From NCBI RefSeq assembly GCF_013408425.1, contig NZ_JACBYV010000001.1, forward strand, positions 3,410,001 to 3,474,000: 64,000 nucleotides of DNA, given 5' to 3'. Below the pieces are notes generated by a model, which saw nothing but the letters and a program-made list of their open reading frames with translations, was not told the origin of the DNA and ran no database searches. Within the stretch, counting starts at the first letter, position 1, and each line of letters begins with the position of its first letter. The position numbers and the translations under genes are program-made. This DNA comes from Pseudomonas flavescens (GTDB lineage: Bacteria; Pseudomonadota; Gammaproteobacteria; Pseudomonadales; Pseudomonadaceae). Below, in pieces: positions 63,090 to 64,000 of the stretch.

Positions 63090-64000
63090 ATGGCGTATTA
63101 CCAACAGCCGCTCGATGTTCTCGCCCTCCCTACCTGGCAGGCGTTGCAGCAGCATCGCCAGGCCATGCAGCACTTCAGCATGCGCGACGCCTTCGCTGGC
63201 AACCCGCAGCGTTTCGAGCAGTTTTCCCTGAGCAGTTGTGGCCTGTTTCTCGACTATTCGAAGAACCTGGCCAGTGACGAGACCGTCTCGCTGTTGATGG
63301 CGCTGGCCCGCGAAGCCGGCCTGGAGCAATCGATCCGCGCCATGTTCGACGGCGAGAAGCTCAATGCCTCGGAAGGTCGCCCGGCATTGCATACCGCACT
63401 GCGTCGGCCGCTCGGCGACAAGGTGCTGGTCGACGGCATCGACGTGATGCCACAGGTGCAGCGGGTACTGCAGCAGATGACCGAACTGGTCGGGCGCATC
63501 CACAACGGCCTGTGGCGCGGTTACACCGAAAAACCCATCACCGATGTGGTGAACATCGGCATCGGCGGCTCCTTTCTCGGCCCGCAGCTGGTTTCCGAGG
63601 CACTGCTGCCCTTCGCCCAGCGCGGCGTGCGCTGCCACTACCTGGCCAATATCGACGGCAGCGAATTCCACGAGCTGTCGGCCAAGCTGCAGGCCGAAAC
63701 CACCCTGTTCATCGTTTCATCGAAGTCCTTCGGCACTCTGGAAACCCTCAAGAACGCCCAGGCCGCACGCGGCTGGTACCTGGCTCAGGGCGGCTCCGAG
63801 GCCGAGCTGTATCGTCATTTCATCGCCGTGTCGAGCAACCGCGAAGCCGCGGTGGCGTTCGGTATCCGCGAAGAGAACATCTTCCCGATGTGGGACTGGG
63901 TCGGTGGGCGTTACTCGCTGTGGTCGGCCATTGGCCTGCCGATCGCCCTGTCCATCGGCATGTCCAACTTCAAGGAACTGCTGGCCGGTGCCTACAGCAT
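63090..64000 (+). CDS. pgi: Glucose-6-phosphate isomerase (partial, N-terminal 303 residues)
   Basis: The gene begins at ATG 63090 with AAGGA 6 bases upstream and runs off the right edge. Visible signatures include DYSKN near residue 55, [14 protein letters not shown] near 150, [10 protein letters not shown] near 210 with the phosphate-binding serines and threonine, and [13 protein letters not shown] near 272. The last third, including the C-terminal catalytic lysine, is outside the window. Confidence 0.96.
   Translation, partial: MAYYQQPLDVLALPTWQALQQHRQAMQHFSMRDAFAGNPQRFEQFSLSSCGLFLDYSKNLASDETVSLLMALAREAGLEQSIRAMFDGEKLNASEGRPALHTALRRPLGDKVLVDGIDVMPQVQRVLQQMTELVGRIHNGLWRGYTEKPITDVVNIGIGGSFLGPQLVSEALLPFAQRGVRCHYLANIDGSEFHELSAKLQAETTLFIVSSKSFGTLETLKNAQAARGWYLAQGGSEAELYRHFIAVSSNREAAVAFGIREENIFPMWDWVGGRYSLWSAIGLPIALSIGMSNFKELLAGAYS

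Noticed and set aside
1..64000. CRISPR arrays, tRNA or rRNA genes, integrase or attachment sites
   Set aside because: No regularly spaced repeats, cloverleaf-like sequences, transposase or integrase frames were found on reading both strands.

Overview
The window is a GC-rich (about 60-65 % by eye) chromosomal segment of a Pseudomonas-type gammaproteobacterium. The evidence is gene order as well as protein resemblance: purU-mvaT-sbcB and cbrX-cbrA-cbrB-crcZ-pcnB-folK-panB-panC-pgi are arranged as in known pseudomonads, and MvaT and the CbrAB/CrcZ system are characteristic of this group. No tRNA, rRNA, CRISPR array, prophage or intact insertion sequence was seen. Assignments come from reading the translated sequence and recalling family features; no database search was run.

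Layout. 0-1.3 kb: start of a cytochrome bo3 quinol oxidase operon (cyoA, cyoB cut by the window edge). 1.8-3.7 kb: a thioredoxin-like DUF6436 protein, a small membrane protein and a Yip1-family membrane protein. 3.8-7.0 kb: a gamma-glutamyl-polyamine module (oxidase, PuuR-like regulator, glutamine-synthetase-like ligase). 7.2-8.5 kb: Sel1 lipoprotein and KptA. 8.5-12 kb: a substrate-binding protein, a small-molecule kinase and a class III PLP enzyme, suggesting capture, phosphorylation and phospho-elimination of an amino alcohol.

12.4-30.4 kb is a hexuronate/aldarate catabolic region. Uronates probably enter by a TRAP transporter, are oxidised by uronate dehydrogenase to aldarolactones, and are opened by an SMP-30 lactonase. 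Aldarates may also enter by an MFS permease. Galactarate dehydratase makes 5-keto-4-deoxy-glucarate, and two nearly identical KdgD enzymes convert that to alpha-ketoglutarate semialdehyde. The last enzyme (semialdehyde dehydrogenase) and a glucarate dehydratase are not in the window. Three regulators are present, each with a matching candidate operator: a LacI protein with two ATGATTGCGCAATCA-type palindromes before the permease; one GntR protein with a 24-bp palindrome before an SDR gene; and a second GntR protein with five copies of GTYGTNNNATRAC before kdgD1, kdgD2, udh and its own gene. Two MITE-like elements lie at the edges of sub-blocks.

30.6-38.3 kb: housekeeping and signalling genes (HerA-like NTPase, an amino-acid-type chemoreceptor, CBS protein, purU, mvaT, sbcB). 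38.5-46.2 kb: a tightly overlapping MoxR/DUF58/DUF4129/DUF4350/SpoIIM/RDD membrane operon. 46.7-53.6 kb: a transglutaminase / ATP-grasp-alpha-E / transglutaminase-DUF2126 cluster, matching a predicted but biochemically undefined peptide-ligase or peptide-tagging system. 53.8-60.6 kb: the CbrAB/CrcZ carbon-catabolite control locus and pcnB. 60.6-64 kb: folK, panB, panC and the 5' part of pgi; panD is absent from its usual place.

The points most worth a second look are the duplicated cbrX 3' end over the cbrA start, the five-site GntR regulon, the kdgD duplication with an identical core, and the ATP-grasp/transglutaminase cluster.
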